Positions 1 through 9,063 of a stretch of DNA of 64,000 nt are shown in pieces; the first letter of the stretch is position 1, and the number at the start of each line of letters is the position of its first letter. The translations under genes were made by a program, and so were the position numbers. The notes under the pieces are model-generated. The model made no database searches. It was not told where the DNA came from and saw only the letters and a list, made by a program, of their open reading frames with translations. This stretch comes from Stenotrophomonas sp. MYb238 (GTDB taxonomy: Bacteria; Pseudomonadota; Gammaproteobacteria; Xanthomonadales; Xanthomonadaceae), in contig NZ_WIDL01000004.1 of NCBI RefSeq assembly GCF_009496535.1, positions 1 through 64,000 of the forward strand, written 5' to 3'.

Positions 1-2303
1 GTCGACGACGGTGCGCTGAAGGTCACCGTGGCCTGCTGGTTGCCGGCCGTGGCCGTGCCGATGACCGGCGCGTCGGGGACGATGGCGTTGACGGTGAAGC
101 TGCGGGCCACCGTGCTCGCCGCGTTGGTGGACGCATCGCCGGCCTGGTCGGCGTCGATGGTGCAGGTGCCGGCGCTGACGAAGGTCAACGCACCGCCGCT
201 GGTGATGGTGCAGACACTGGTCGTGGACGAGCTGAAGGCAACCGCGAGCCCGGAGCTGGCGGTAGCACTCAGGGTCGGCGTGGTGCCGAAGTTGTAGTTG
301 GCCGGTTGCGCAAAGGTGATGGTCTGGTTGGCCTTGGGCGTGACCGGATTGGTGGCCCCCGAGGCGGCGCTGGTGCCGGTCCCGTTGGTTGCCGTCACCG
401 TGAAGGTGTAGGCCGTGCCGTTGGTCAGGCCGGTGACCGTGATCGGGCACGCCGTCGGCCCGGCACAGGTGAACGGGCCGCCCGCTACGGCGGGGCTTGG
501 CGTGGCGGTATAGGTCGTGATCGCCGAGCCGCCATCGCTGGCCGGTGCGGTGAAGGTCACCGTGGCCAAGGCATCGCCGGCCGTGGCGGTGCCGATGGTC
601 GGCGCGCCCGGTGCGGTCGGGATGGCGACGGTGTGGGCCGTGCCGCTGCTGTAGCCGGCCGCCACGTTGCCGACAGCATCGACAATGCCGGTGCCACTGC
701 CCTTGAGGTCCAGCCGCAGGCTGCCACTGCCGCTTATCGCATTGACGGTGACCGTATAGGTGGTGCCGCTGCCCGTCACACTGGCAACCATGCCCGCTGC
801 CGAATTGACGAGCGTCAGCTCGAAATCATTGCTGTCGACACCCGTCACCGCCTCGCTGAAGGTGACGATGAAATCCACCGACACCGCCGTCGATGCCGGG
901 CTGCCGGTCGGCACGATGCTGGTCACTGCCGGCGCCACGCCGTCGATGACGAGGTTCTTGTTCGCGCCCAGCGAGTTGGCCGCGCCGGGCGATGCGAGCG
1001 TCAAGGTGGCGTCGTTGCCCGCCACGTCCCTGATGGTGCCGCCACCGAGGGCCAGCGAACTGGTCGCCACGTAGTCCAGGTCGGCGCTGCTGTCGCCGGC
1101 CTGCACCGTGTAGTTGAACGTCAGCGTGCTGGTGCCGCTGCCGCTGCTGTAGCCGACCGCCCGGTCGGTGGCGCCGGTCTCCAGCACCAGCTGCGGCGTA
1201 CCGCCGCCGGTGTTGACCGTCACCGCCTCGCTGAAATTGACCTGGATCGAGATTGCGTCGCCGGCCTTGTAGGTACCATTGGTCGTACTGGACGTGACGC
1301 CGGAAACCGTGGGCGCCACGCCGTCGACGACAAGGTTCTTGTTGGCGCCCAGCGAATTGGCGGCCCCCGGCGTGGCCAGGGTCAGCACCGCGTTGTTGCC
1401 CGCCGCGTCCTTGAGGGTGCCGCCGTTGAGCGCCAGCGCACTGGTAGCCACGTAGTCCAGGTCGGCGCTGCTGTCGCCGACCTGCACCGTGTAGTTGAAC
1501 GTCAGCGTGCCGGTGCCGCTGCCGCTGGCGTAGTTGACCGTGCGATCGGTGGCGCCGGTTTCCAGGGTCAGCTGCGGCGTACCGGTGACCAGCACCGGCT
1601 CGCTGAAATTGACCTGCACGGCAATGACGTCGCCGGCCTTGTAGGTGCCGTTGGCGGTGCTCGACGTCACGCCGGTCACCGTCGGCGGCGTGGAGTCGGG
1701 CAGGACCGCGGGCTCAAAATCGAGATCGTCCAGCGCCACCATAAGGTTGGTCCCGGAAATCACGAAGTGGGTGATGTTCTGGAAGTGCGTGTTGGCCGAC
1801 AAATCGAGATTGTTCTGCGTTACGTATTGGTTCGGGGTGTTGAAAATGAGCGCCGTGCCGGGTGTGGCGCCGTCATAGGGAGTAATGGTGATGCTCGCAT
1901 CGGAAATGAGGTCGAAGCTCAGGCGGGCAAGTTTGAAATGGCTTCCATCGGATGCGCCGACCTGGACGCTGGACAAATCCCACTGCCCAACGGAGTCGAA
2001 GACCAGTGCGGAATCGGAACCGCCACCCGCCAATGCGGTGTAGGAGGGGTCGTTCGTCACCATGTGGCTGTATGGGCCGGCAGTTCCCGTGACGGCGTAG
2101 GCGATGCCATCGAGCGTGAAACTGTTGCTGCCGTTGACCGTATAACCGGGGTTGTCGTCGTAGTTCTCGTCCGCGGGCGGCGCCGCCATCGCCGTGGTGG
2201 CCAGGAGCATTCCCGCCATCAGCGCCAACGCGGCAAGGCCGCTTTTCAAGCGTGGCTTGAGGTGGCTCTTCGGGAAAAAGCCACCTGAAATGATGCTGGA
2301 CAT
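1..2303 (-). CDS. Exported Ig-like/Fn3 repeat surface protein (3' end outside window)
   Basis: The reading frame opens at ATG 2303 and stays open to the left window edge, giving about 767 residues without a stop. An AGGGGAAA ribosome-binding site lies just before the ATG. Residues 1-40 form a long signal peptide ending near ATTAMA. Residues 45-205 form an N-terminal domain I do not recognise. Two tandem Ig-like repeats of about 120 residues follow (about 207-450), both with 'NGTYKAGD' and '[10 protein letters not shown]'. A third, diverged 'VTFSEAVTG' Ig-like unit comes next, then a fibronectin-III-like module around 570-660, an Ig-like 'QTITF' module, and the start of another Fn3 unit. This architecture is typical of large exported proteins that often end in an IPTL- or PEP-type sorting signal, but the C-terminus is not visible. 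An adhesin or surface-layer role is inferred only. Confidence 0.8.
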   Translation of the reverse strand, partial: MSSIISGGFFPKSHLKPRLKSGLAALALMAGMLLATTAMAAPPADENYDDNPGYTVNGSNSFTLDGIAYAVTGTAGPYSHMVTNDPSYTALAGGGSDSALVFDSVGQWDLSSVQVGASDGSHFKLARLSFDLISDASITITPYDGATPGTALIFNTPNQYVTQNNLDLSANTHFQNITHFVISGTNLMVALDDLDFEPAVLPDSTPPTVTGVTSSTANGTYKAGDVIAVQVNFSEPVLVTGTPQLTLETGATDRTVNYASGSGTGTLTFNYTVQVGDSSADLDYVATSALALNGGTLKDAAGNNAVLTLATPGAANSLGANKNLVVDGVAPTVSGVTSSTTNGTYKAGDAISIQVNFSEAVTVNTGGGTPQLVLETGATDRAVGYSSGSGTSTLTFNYTVQAGDSSADLDYVATSSLALGGGTIRDVAGNDATLTLASPGAANSLGANKNLVIDGVAPAVTSIVPTGSPASTAVSVDFIVTFSEAVTGVDSNDFELTLVNSAAGMVASVTGSGTTYTVTVNAISGSGSLRLDLKGSGTGIVDAVGNVAAGYSSGTAHTVAIPTAPGAPTIGTATAGDALATVTFTAPASDGGSAITTYTATPSPAVAGGPFTCAGPTACPITVTGLTNGTAYTFTVTATNGTGTSAASGATNPVTPKANQTITFAQPANYNFGTTPTLSATASSGLAVAFSSSTTSVCTITSGGALTFVSAGTCTIDADQAGDASTNAASTVARSFTVNAIVPDAPVIGTATAGNQQATVTFSAPSS
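950..1690 (-). repeat. Two tandem Ig-like coding repeats
   Basis: Two adjacent units of roughly 350 bases inside the surface-protein gene encode near-identical Ig-like modules. Shared peptide landmarks are [35 protein letters not shown] and [10 protein letters not shown]. Recent duplication or gene conversion is the simplest explanation. Confidence 0.8.
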
Positions 2304-2792
2304 GCGTTTCCCCTGTGCAACATAGGCAAAGGGGCGGCCCGCCCACCGGCGGCCCGCCCACGGAATGAACCCTTCAGATCCCCAACCGCAGAAAGCAGCC
2401 GGATCCGATCACGCCCGCCGTCCGGACCTGTCGCAACCTCGGCATCCCTCACGCCTGCTCACGCAGGCCCGACGAATCTAGCAGCCCGTGGCCGGCGCCG
2501 GAAGCGGAATCTGGAGCGAGGGAGCCTCGGGGGTTCCGGGAGGGGGGACCCGGGGTCTTACGCGGCCGGAACCGGGGACGACGGTGGCTGGGCCAGTGGA
2601 GGCTCCCCGTTCCGGGCCTGTCTCCCCTGGACCCATTCGCAAGGGGGGAAGGCCAAGGCACTCCGGAACCTGGCGCTGGCGTGCAGGCAATCCCGTCGGG
2701 CCGGCCCTGCCCTCACCCCAACCTCTCCCGGTGGGAGAGGGGCCTCAGGTGCCGCCGCGAGCAAGGGGTTCCTCTTCCGGAGAGCGCTCCAC
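2304..2792. other. Long intergenic region without a supported gene
   Basis: This region lies between the starts of the surface protein and the end of the DPP4 gene, both on the minus strand. The open frames here have no recognisable product. It contains one short hairpin repeat at 2722-2740 and must hold the promoter of the surface-protein gene, but I cannot point to clear -35/-10 boxes. Confidence 0.6.
2722..2740. repeat. Short xanthomonad-type intergenic hairpin (copy 1)
   Basis: CCTCTCCC and GGGAGAGG arms flank a 3-base loop, preceded by 'CCCTCACCCCAA'. The same kind of element recurs at 5156-5176, on the other side of the DPP4 gene. It looks like a dispersed intergenic repeat that may also act as a weak terminator for the DPP4 transcript. 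Confidence 0.5.
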
Positions 2793-5126
2793 TCAGTCGC
2801 GGGCGTTCCACACAGGCGTCGGCTGTTTCAGCAGGTGGCGCACGAAGAAATCGAACTTGCGGCGCTGGATGTAGTCGACCGGCTCCTGCGAACGGCCCAC
2901 GCCGTGGCCGGTGCCGGGCACGGCGAGCAGGTCGAAGTCCTTGCCGGCGCGGATCAGGGCGTCGGCCACCTGGTAGGTCGAGGCCGGGTCGACGTTCTCG
3001 TCCTGCTCGCCGACGATCAGCAGCAGCTGGCCGCGCAGCCGGTGCGCGTTGTCCACGCCCGATGCGCGCGCGTAGCTGTCGTCCACCGGCCAGCCCATCC
3101 ACTGCTCGTTCCAGCTGAGCTTGTCCATGCGGTTGTCGTAGCAGCCGTTGTAGGCCACCGCCACGGTGTAGAACTCCGGGTGGAACTCCAGCGCGTTGAG
3201 CGCGTTCTGGCCGCCGGCCGAGGCGCCGTAGACGCCCACGCCGCCGCTGATGTCGTAGGAGGGATCGCGCGCGGCCATCGCCTTGTGCCAGGCGATGCGG
3301 TCGGGGAAACCGGCGTCGCCCAGGTTCTTCCAGGCCACGTCGTGGAAGGCCTTGGAGCGGTTCATGGTGCCCATGCCGTCGATCTGCACGACGATGAAAC
3401 CCAGGTCGGCCAGCGCCTGCGCGCCGATCAGGCGCTCGTTGCTGGACTGCGCGTCGAATGGCCAGAACTTCTTCTGCACGTGCGAATCGTGCGGGCCGGC
3501 GTAGATGCTCTCGATCACCGGATACCGGCGCGACGGGTCGTAGTGCGTGGGCCGCACCACCAGTCCCCAGATCGGCGTTGTGCCATCGCGGCCTGGCGCG
3601 CTGAAGGTTTCCGGCGCGCGGTAGCCGGCGGCGAACAGCGCGCTGGCGTCGCCGCGTTCGAGCGTGTCCAGCAGGCGGCCGTCGCGCGCGTCGCGCAGTT
3701 CGGTGACGTTGGGCTGGTCCAGCCGCGAATACGTATCGACATAGTGGTTCATGTCCGGCGACAGGCTCAGCTCGTGCCAGCCATCGCCCGGGGTCAGGTG
3801 CACGAGGTTCCTGCCGTCGAAATCGACGCGGTAGAAGTGCTGCAGGTACGGGTCCCCCGGCTCGCGGCCGTTGCCGGCGAACCAGATCCAGCCGCGCTGC
3901 TCGTCCACCTTGACGATCTGCCGCACCACCCACGGGCCGCGGGTGAGCTGGCGCAGGCGGCCGCTGCGGCCATCGACCATGTACAGGTGGTTCCAGCCAT
4001 CGCGCTCGGACATCCACACGATGCGCTCGCCGCGGTTGCCCACGTCATGGAAATCGGCGCGGTGCCACCAGCTGTTGACGAAGGTGTCGCTGCGTTCCTC
4101 CACCACGCTGCGCGCGGCGCCGTTGTGCGCGTCCACCTCGACCAGACGCACGCGCTGGAAGCCGCGTTCGGTATAGCGGAACGCCAGCGTGCGCCCGTCG
4201 GCGCGGAACTGCGGCGCGCTGATCTCGTAGGGGTTGGCGAACAGCGCGGTCGGCACGTCGATGCGGCGGCCGCTGGCGGCCTCGAAGATCACCGGGCGGT
4301 CGATGTCGACCGCGTCGCCGGGCTTGGGATACAGCTGGGTGCGCACGCGCGGCTGCACCTGGTCGCGCGGCGAGGTCTCCACCCGCGTCACCCGGCGCGC
4401 GTCGCCCGGCTTTACCCGCAGCACCAGGAAACGGCTGGAATCGGGCGACCAGACGATGCTCTCCGGGTCGTAGAAATCGTTGTCGGCGCCGTCGCGCGCC
4501 AGCACCCTGCTGCTGCCGTCGGCCAGCGTGCGCAGCAGCACGCTGCCGTCGCGCACGAAGGCTTCCATGCGGCCGTCCGGCGAGCGCTGCGGCGCAGCGT
4601 CGGCCGCCACCGAGAGATCGCGCACCACGCCCCAGCCGCGTGGCCGCGGTGACGGGCCGGAGGCGCTCCAGCGCGCGCAGCGGTACTCGCCACCCAGCTC
4701 GCAGCGCACCCAGCCGTCGTCCACCCAGGCGCGCAGCGCCCTGCCGTCCTTGTCCATCTCGTAGTCGGAAAACGGCAGGCGGCGGCCATCCACGCTACGG
4801 CCGAGCAGCGGCGCCAGCGCCGTGGCCAGCCGCGCGGGGTCGAACGCGGCCTCGGCCTGCGCCTGCCCCACCCGGCGCACCACGAACTCGAAGCCGCCCG
4901 GCGCGGTGCGCCGGTAGCGGTAGCGCGCGTTATCGATCCAGGTGACGGGGCCGGCCAGTCCGGTGGTCAGGTACATCCATTGCTCGCGCAGTTGCAGCGA
5001 ACGCCGGTAGGCGGCCTCGTCCGGTGCGTCGCGCGGGGAGGATTGCGCCGATGCCGGCATCGCGGCGCAGGACAGCGCCAACAGGCAGGCGAAGGCGTGG
5101 CGGCGAAGATCTGCGAAATGGAACAT
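2793..5126 (-). CDS. Exported dipeptidyl peptidase IV (S9B prolyl oligopeptidase family)
   Basis: This 777-residue protein is predicted to release Xaa-Pro (and possibly Xaa-Hyp) dipeptides from peptide N-termini in the periplasm or outside the cell. A signal peptide occupies residues 1-28 (ends PASA). An N-terminal beta-propeller spans about 100-510 (motifs WSPDS, ISAPQFRADG, MSERDGWNHLY). The C-terminal alpha/beta hydrolase carries YGASAGG with Ser636, Asp709 in GEQDENVDP and His741 in GTGHG. Family length is about 740-780. The frame extends upstream, but ATG 5126 is chosen because it starts the signal peptide and follows an AGGGGAAA site. It lies 238 bases downstream of the M24 peptidase and hydroxyproline operon on the same strand, which fits joint breakdown of proline-rich or collagen-like peptides. 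Related enzymes are known as DAP IV in Pseudoxanthomonas. Confidence 0.93.
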   Translation of the reverse strand: MFHFADLRRHAFACLLALSCAAMPASAQSSPRDAPDEAAYRRSLQLREQWMYLTTGLAGPVTWIDNARYRYRRTAPGGFEFVVRRVGQAQAEAAFDPARLATALAPLLGRSVDGRRLPFSDYEMDKDGRALRAWVDDGWVRCELGGEYRCARWSASGPSPRPRGWGVVRDLSVAADAAPQRSPDGRMEAFVRDGSVLLRTLADGSSRVLARDGADNDFYDPESIVWSPDSSRFLVLRVKPGDARRVTRVETSPRDQVQPRVRTQLYPKPGDAVDIDRPVIFEAASGRRIDVPTALFANPYEISAPQFRADGRTLAFRYTERGFQRVRLVEVDAHNGAARSVVEERSDTFVNSWWHRADFHDVGNRGERIVWMSERDGWNHLYMVDGRSGRLRQLTRGPWVVRQIVKVDEQRGWIWFAGNGREPGDPYLQHFYRVDFDGRNLVHLTPGDGWHELSLSPDMNHYVDTYSRLDQPNVTELRDARDGRLLDTLERGDASALFAAGYRAPETFSAPGRDGTTPIWGLVVRPTHYDPSRRYPVIESIYAGPHDSHVQKKFWPFDAQSSNERLIGAQALADLGFIVVQIDGMGTMNRSKAFHDVAWKNLGDAGFPDRIAWHKAMAARDPSYDISGGVGVYGASAGGQNALNALEFHPEFYTVAVAYNGCYDNRMDKLSWNEQWMGWPVDDSYARASGVDNAHRLRGQLLLIVGEQDENVDPASTYQVADALIRAGKDFDLLAVPGTGHGVGRSQEPVDYIQRRKFDFFVRHLLKQPTPVWNARD

Positions 5127-5155
5127 GCGTCGTTTCCCCTGGTGTCCTGCTCTTT

Positions 5156-5176
5156 CCTTCTCCCCATGGGAGAAGG
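5156..5176. repeat. Short xanthomonad-type intergenic hairpin (copy 2)
   Basis: A 9-bp perfect stem, CCTTCTCCC/GGGAGAAGG with a CAT loop, is followed by 'GTGCCCGGAGGGCGGATG'. It sits in the 5' leader of the DPP4 gene, between it and the M24 peptidase. Similar elements are scattered in xanthomonad intergenic DNA, by recollection rather than by search. Confidence 0.5.
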
Positions 5177-5364
5177 TGCCCGGAGGGCGGATGTGGGTGC
5201 GGCACCGCGCTGCGGAACCGGCGTGCGGCGTTTCGTCCCCGTCCTCTCCCCGGCCCACGCCAGCGGCGTGGGCGCTCGACCGCATGCGCGCCAGTGACGC
5301 GCAGGCCGTGCGGTTTCGCTCCGGTGGGAGAACGGCTTGGTATCCGATTGCGCGCAGGAGCACG

Positions 5365-6570
5365 TCAGTCGGCGAACGGCTGGTCGATGGCGACGGACGG
5401 CGGCGTGAACCACTGCGCGCCGTCGGCGGTGACATGGAAGTGGTCTTCCAGGCGCACGCCGAAGCGGCCCGGCACCACGATCATCGGCTCGTTGCTGCAG
5501 CACATGCCCGGCGCCAGCGGCAGGGCGTTGCCGCGCACCAGGTACGGCGCCTCGTGGATCGCCAGCCCGCAGCCATGACCGGTGCGGTGCGGCAGCCCGG
5601 GCAGGCGGTAGTCCGGGCCCAGCCCGGCCGCTTCCAGCACGGCGCGCGCGGCCTGGTCCACCGCCTCGCAGGCCACGCCGGGGCGCACCGCGTCGAACGC
5701 GGCCTGCTGCGCGGCGCGCTCCAGGTCCCAGATGCGCCGCTGCTCGGCATCAGCCTCGCCGAAGATCCAGGTGCGGGTGATGTCGGAGTTGTAGCCCTGC
5801 ACGCTGCAGCCGGTGTCGATCAACACCAGGTCGCCGCGGCGCAGGTGCTGCACGCCGGGGATGCCGTGCGGGAACGCGGTGGCGTGGCCGAACTGCACGA
5901 TGCAGAAGGTCGAGCCGCCATCGGCGCCGAGCGCGCGGTGGGCCTCGTCGATGAAGCGCACCAGCTCGTCGGTGCCGATGCCCTCGCAGGCGATGCCGGC
6001 GGCCAGCCGCTGCACCTGCAGGGTCATGTCGCAGGCCTGCTGCATCAGCGCCAGCTCGGCCGGCGACTTGCACATGCGGCAGCCGTCGATGACCGCCGCG
6101 GCCGAGGTGATGGCGGCCGCGCCCAGGTGCGCGGCCAGGCCCACCTGCACGCGGTACGGCGCTTCCGGGTCCAGCGCCAGCGTGCGTGCGCCGCGCTCGG
6201 CCATGGCCTGGGCGACCAGCGCGTGCGGGTCCTCGTGTTCCTCCCACAGGTGCTTGCCGGCCGGGATGCGCAGCACCGCGTCCAGCGAGCCTTCCTCGAA
6301 CGCCGGGCAGACCATCAGCGGCTCGCCTTCCAGCGTGAGCAGCAGGGCCACCAGCCGCTCGCTGCCGCCCCACGGCACGCCGGCGAACCAGCGCAGCGAG
6401 GTGCCGGCGCTGACCAGCAGCGCGTCCACGCCCTGCGCGCGCATCAGCCCGCGCGCGCGCTCCAGCCGCTGCGCGTGTTCGGCATCGCTGATCGGCGGCG
6501 CGCGGTGCGGCCACGGCGCCAGCTGCGCGCGCGCCTGTTCCAGGGTGAGGTGTGCGATCTGTGCATTCAT
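5365..6570 (-). CDS. M24 family Xaa-Pro peptidase (prolidase/creatinase-like)
   Basis: This 401-residue cytoplasmic metallopeptidase is the last gene of the hydroxyproline operon. The N-terminal creatinase-like domain covers about 1-160. The C-terminal pita-bread catalytic domain shows the dimetal ligands in order: Asp in VLIDTGC, Asp in YNSDITRTW, His in RTGHGCG, Glu in CCSNEP and Glu in VRLEDHF. The family cleaves Xaa-Pro bonds in dipeptides or at peptide N-termini. In this operon it probably frees proline or hydroxyproline from imported dipeptides. Its ATG overlaps the stop of the aldehyde dehydrogenase by four bases (ATGA), indicating translational coupling. There is no signal peptide. 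Whether it is a strict dipeptidase or an aminopeptidase P cannot be settled from sequence. Confidence 0.9.
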   Translation of the reverse strand: MNAQIAHLTLEQARAQLAPWPHRAPPISDAEHAQRLERARGLMRAQGVDALLVSAGTSLRWFAGVPWGGSERLVALLLTLEGEPLMVCPAFEEGSLDAVLRIPAGKHLWEEHEDPHALVAQAMAERGARTLALDPEAPYRVQVGLAAHLGAAAITSAAAVIDGCRMCKSPAELALMQQACDMTLQVQRLAAGIACEGIGTDELVRFIDEAHRALGADGGSTFCIVQFGHATAFPHGIPGVQHLRRGDLVLIDTGCSVQGYNSDITRTWIFGEADAEQRRIWDLERAAQQAAFDAVRPGVACEAVDQAARAVLEAAGLGPDYRLPGLPHRTGHGCGLAIHEAPYLVRGNALPLAPGMCCSNEPMIVVPGRFGVRLEDHFHVTADGAQWFTPPSVAIDQPFAD

Positions 6571-8159
6571 GGGGTGGCTCCGATATCCGCGGTGGTGCAG
6601 TGCTGGTCGATCCAGCGTGGCAGTCCGCCCGGGTTGCGGTCGCGCAGTTCGGGCGGCAGCAGCGCATCGGGCACATTGTCGTATGCCTGCAGCGCGGTGA
6701 AGCGCAGGATCGCCGCCGGCAGGCCGACCGCAGTGAAGCCGGGCTGGGTCGATGCCGGGAACGGACCGCCATGCTGCTGCGCCGGACTGACCTGCACGCC
6801 GGTGGGCATGCGGTCGGCGATCAGCCGGCCCACGCGCGGGCGCAGGAGCGCGGCCAGCGATTGCCAGGCGGCATCGTCGCCACCGTCGGCGGCGCGGTAC
6901 AGCGTGGCGGTGAGCTGGCCTTCGAGGGTGGAGGCGATGGCCTGCATCTGCGCCGCGTCGGCCACGCGCACCAGCAGGCTGCACGGCCCGAAGGCCTCGC
7001 CCTGGAACCGCTGCGGATCGGCGAGGAAATCCGTCGCGCGCACCGTCAACAGCGTGGGCGCATGGCGGAAACCCGTATCGCCGGCATCGCCGCCGCACAG
7101 CAGCTGCGCGCCAGCCGCGCGCAGCGCCGCGATCGAACGTCGCAGCGATGCCAGCACCCCGGACGACAGCAGCAGCAACGGCGCGGTCGCGGCAAAACGC
7201 GCCTGCACATCGGCGACGAAGGCATCGCCGGCCGCGCCTTCCGGCACGATCACCAGCCCGGGATTGGTGCAGAACTGGCCGCTGCCGAGCAGGCACGAGC
7301 CGCAGAACTCCTCGGCCAGTGCCGGCCCGCGCCCGGCAAGCGCGCCGGGCAGCAGGAACACCGGGTTGAGGCTGGACAGCTCGCCGAAGAAAGGAATGCC
7401 GGCACCATCGGCGGCCTGCTTCAGGGCCAGCCCGGCGGCGCGGCTGCCGGTGAAGGCGACCGCGCCCAGCCGCGCGTCGCCGGCCAGCGCCAGGCCCAGC
7501 GCCGGCTTGACGTCGTACAGCAGCTGCACCGTGGCCGGCGGCAGGCCGGCGCTCTCGGCGGCGCGCTGCGCGTGCCCGGCCAGGCGCTCGCTGGTGGCCG
7601 GATGCGCGGGATGGGCCTTGGCGATCACCGGGTTGCGCGCGGCGATGGCCGCGGCGAAGTCGCCACCGGACACGGCATTGAAGGCGAACGGGAAGTTGTT
7701 CGGCCCGAACACCAGCACCGGCTTGCCCAGCGGCGCGCGATGCGAGCGCAGGCCGGCGGCGGTATCGATCACCGGCTGCGTCCAGCTGCGGTTGCGCGCG
7801 GCGGCGGCGGCCTGGCGCAGCTGGCTGCAGGTGCGCGGCAGCTCGTTGCCGCGCAGCCGCGGCGCGGTCGGCAAGCCGGTTTCCGCATGCGCGAGCTGCA
7901 CCAGCGTGTCGGCGTCGGCTTCCAGCGCATCGGCGTAGGCGTCGAGAAAGGCGGCGATGCGCGCCGGGTCGGTGGCCGCCAGCAGCGGCGCGGCGGCGCT
8001 GGCCGCGACCAGCACCTGTTCCACGTCGGCCGCGCCGCTGCGTGGGAACGCCGGCCCGATGGCGTCGCCGCTGGCCGGATCGAACGCATGGAAGATCTCC
8101 GTGCCGTCCTGTGCGGCCTGCCAGCGGCCGGCGATGAGCAGGGGCGCGACCGTATCCAC
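6567..8159 (-). CDS. Alpha-ketoglutarate semialdehyde dehydrogenase (2,5-dioxovalerate dehydrogenase)
   Basis: This 530-residue aldehyde dehydrogenase catalyses the last hydroxyproline step: 2,5-dioxopentanoate plus NAD(P)+ to 2-oxoglutarate, which enters the TCA cycle. Visible signatures are the cofactor-site Asn in FGPNNFPF (about 151-158), VAFTGSR, catalytic Glu260 in FFGELSSLNP and nucleophile Cys297 in GSGQFCTNPG. The length and 'GSGQFCTNPG' signature match the dioxovalerate-dehydrogenase subgroup, which is slightly longer than ordinary ALDHs. It lies one base downstream of the deaminase that makes its substrate and overlaps the M24 peptidase start. The same enzyme also serves pentose and glucarate pathways in other bacteria; here the context points to hydroxyproline. 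Confidence 0.93.
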   Translation of the reverse strand: MDTVAPLLIAGRWQAAQDGTEIFHAFDPASGDAIGPAFPRSGAADVEQVLVAASAAAPLLAATDPARIAAFLDAYADALEADADTLVQLAHAETGLPTAPRLRGNELPRTCSQLRQAAAAARNRSWTQPVIDTAAGLRSHRAPLGKPVLVFGPNNFPFAFNAVSGGDFAAAIAARNPVIAKAHPAHPATSERLAGHAQRAAESAGLPPATVQLLYDVKPALGLALAGDARLGAVAFTGSRAAGLALKQAADGAGIPFFGELSSLNPVFLLPGALAGRGPALAEEFCGSCLLGSGQFCTNPGLVIVPEGAAGDAFVADVQARFAATAPLLLLSSGVLASLRRSIAALRAAGAQLLCGGDAGDTGFRHAPTLLTVRATDFLADPQRFQGEAFGPCSLLVRVADAAQMQAIASTLEGQLTATLYRAADGGDDAAWQSLAALLRPRVGRLIADRMPTGVQVSPAQQHGGPFPASTQPGFTAVGLPAAILRFTALQAYDNVPDALLPPELRDRNPGGLPRWIDQHCTTADIGATP

Positions 8160-8160
8160 G

Positions 8161-9063
8161 TCAGCGCTTCCGGGTGGCGATGGCGTGGTCGATCAGCGCC
8201 AGCGCCTGTTCGCGCTCGGCGCCCTCCACCACCAGCCGCGGCGCGCGCACGCGCTCGCTGCCCAGGCCGGCGCGCTCCTGCATCAGCTTGATCAGCTGCA
8301 CGAACTTGGGAACCGTGTCCATGCGCAGCAGCGGCAGCGACCATTCGTACAGTTCGCGCGCCGCCTCGTAGCCGCCGGCGCGCGACTGCTCGAACAGCTG
8401 TACCGCTTCTTCCGGGAAGGCGTTGACGGTGCCGGCGATCCAGCCCTCGGCGCCCATCGCGATGCCTTCCACGATCAGGTCGTCCACGCCCACCAGCAGC
8501 ACCAGGCGGTCGCCGATCAGTTCGCGGATCGCCGCCAGGCGGCGCACGTCGCCGGAGGATTCCTTGACCGCCTGCACGTGCGGGAACTCAGCGGCGAAGC
8601 GCGCGATCTGCGCCGGGGTGAAATCGGTGCGGTAGGCGATGGGATTGTTGTAGAGCAGCGCCGGCAGGTCGGTGGCGGCGAGGATGGCGCGGATGTAGGC
8701 GCCCATCTCGTGCGCATCGCTGGAATACACGTACGGCGGCAGCACCATCGCGCCGCCGGCGCCAGCGGCCTTCACCGCCTGCGCCAGCGCCACGCCCTCG
8801 GCGGTGGACAGTGCGGCGATGCCCGCCACCACCGGCACGCGCCCTTCCACCGCGGCGACCAGGGTGCGCACGATGGCGATCTTCTCGTCGAAGGTCAGCG
8901 TGGCGCTCTCGCCCAGCGAGCCCAGCGGCACGATGCCGCTGCAGCCGGCGGCGAGCATGCGCCGGGCGTGTTCGGCCAGGAAGACATGATCGACCTCGCC
9001 GCTTGCGGTGAAGGGCGTGGTGATGGCCGGCAGCACGCCGCGCCAGAAACCTGCATTGCTCAT
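8161..9063 (-). CDS. Delta1-pyrroline-4-hydroxy-2-carboxylate deaminase (DHDPS/NAL family)
   Basis: This 300-residue (beta/alpha)8 class I lyase-fold enzyme is predicted to deaminate and dehydrate 1-pyrroline-4-hydroxy-2-carboxylate to alpha-ketoglutarate semialdehyde. The Schiff-base lysine is Lys167 in VKESSGD and the catalytic tyrosine is Tyr138 in LLYNNP. The pyruvate-binding loop reads LGSLGESATLT in place of the usual GTTGE. That divergence fits a family member with a non-pyruvate substrate. The family also contains dihydrodipicolinate synthase and N-acetylneuraminate lyase; the specific assignment rests on its place between the D-hydroxyproline dehydrogenase subunits and the semialdehyde dehydrogenase. 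Its start overlaps the stop of the upstream gene by four bases. Confidence 0.9.
   Translation of the reverse strand: MSNAGFWRGVLPAITTPFTASGEVDHVFLAEHARRMLAAGCSGIVPLGSLGESATLTFDEKIAIVRTLVAAVEGRVPVVAGIAALSTAEGVALAQAVKAAGAGGAMVLPPYVYSSDAHEMGAYIRAILAATDLPALLYNNPIAYRTDFTPAQIARFAAEFPHVQAVKESSGDVRRLAAIRELIGDRLVLLVGVDDLIVEGIAMGAEGWIAGTVNAFPEEAVQLFEQSRAGGYEAARELYEWSLPLLRMDTVPKFVQLIKLMQERAGLGSERVRAPRLVVEGAEREQALALIDHAIATRKR

Noticed and set aside
306-2288. 660-codon plus-strand frame opposite the left-edge surface protein
   Set aside because: Its translation is low-complexity Arg/Gly/Ala without motifs; the minus strand has a signal peptide, RBS and Ig/Fn3 repeats.
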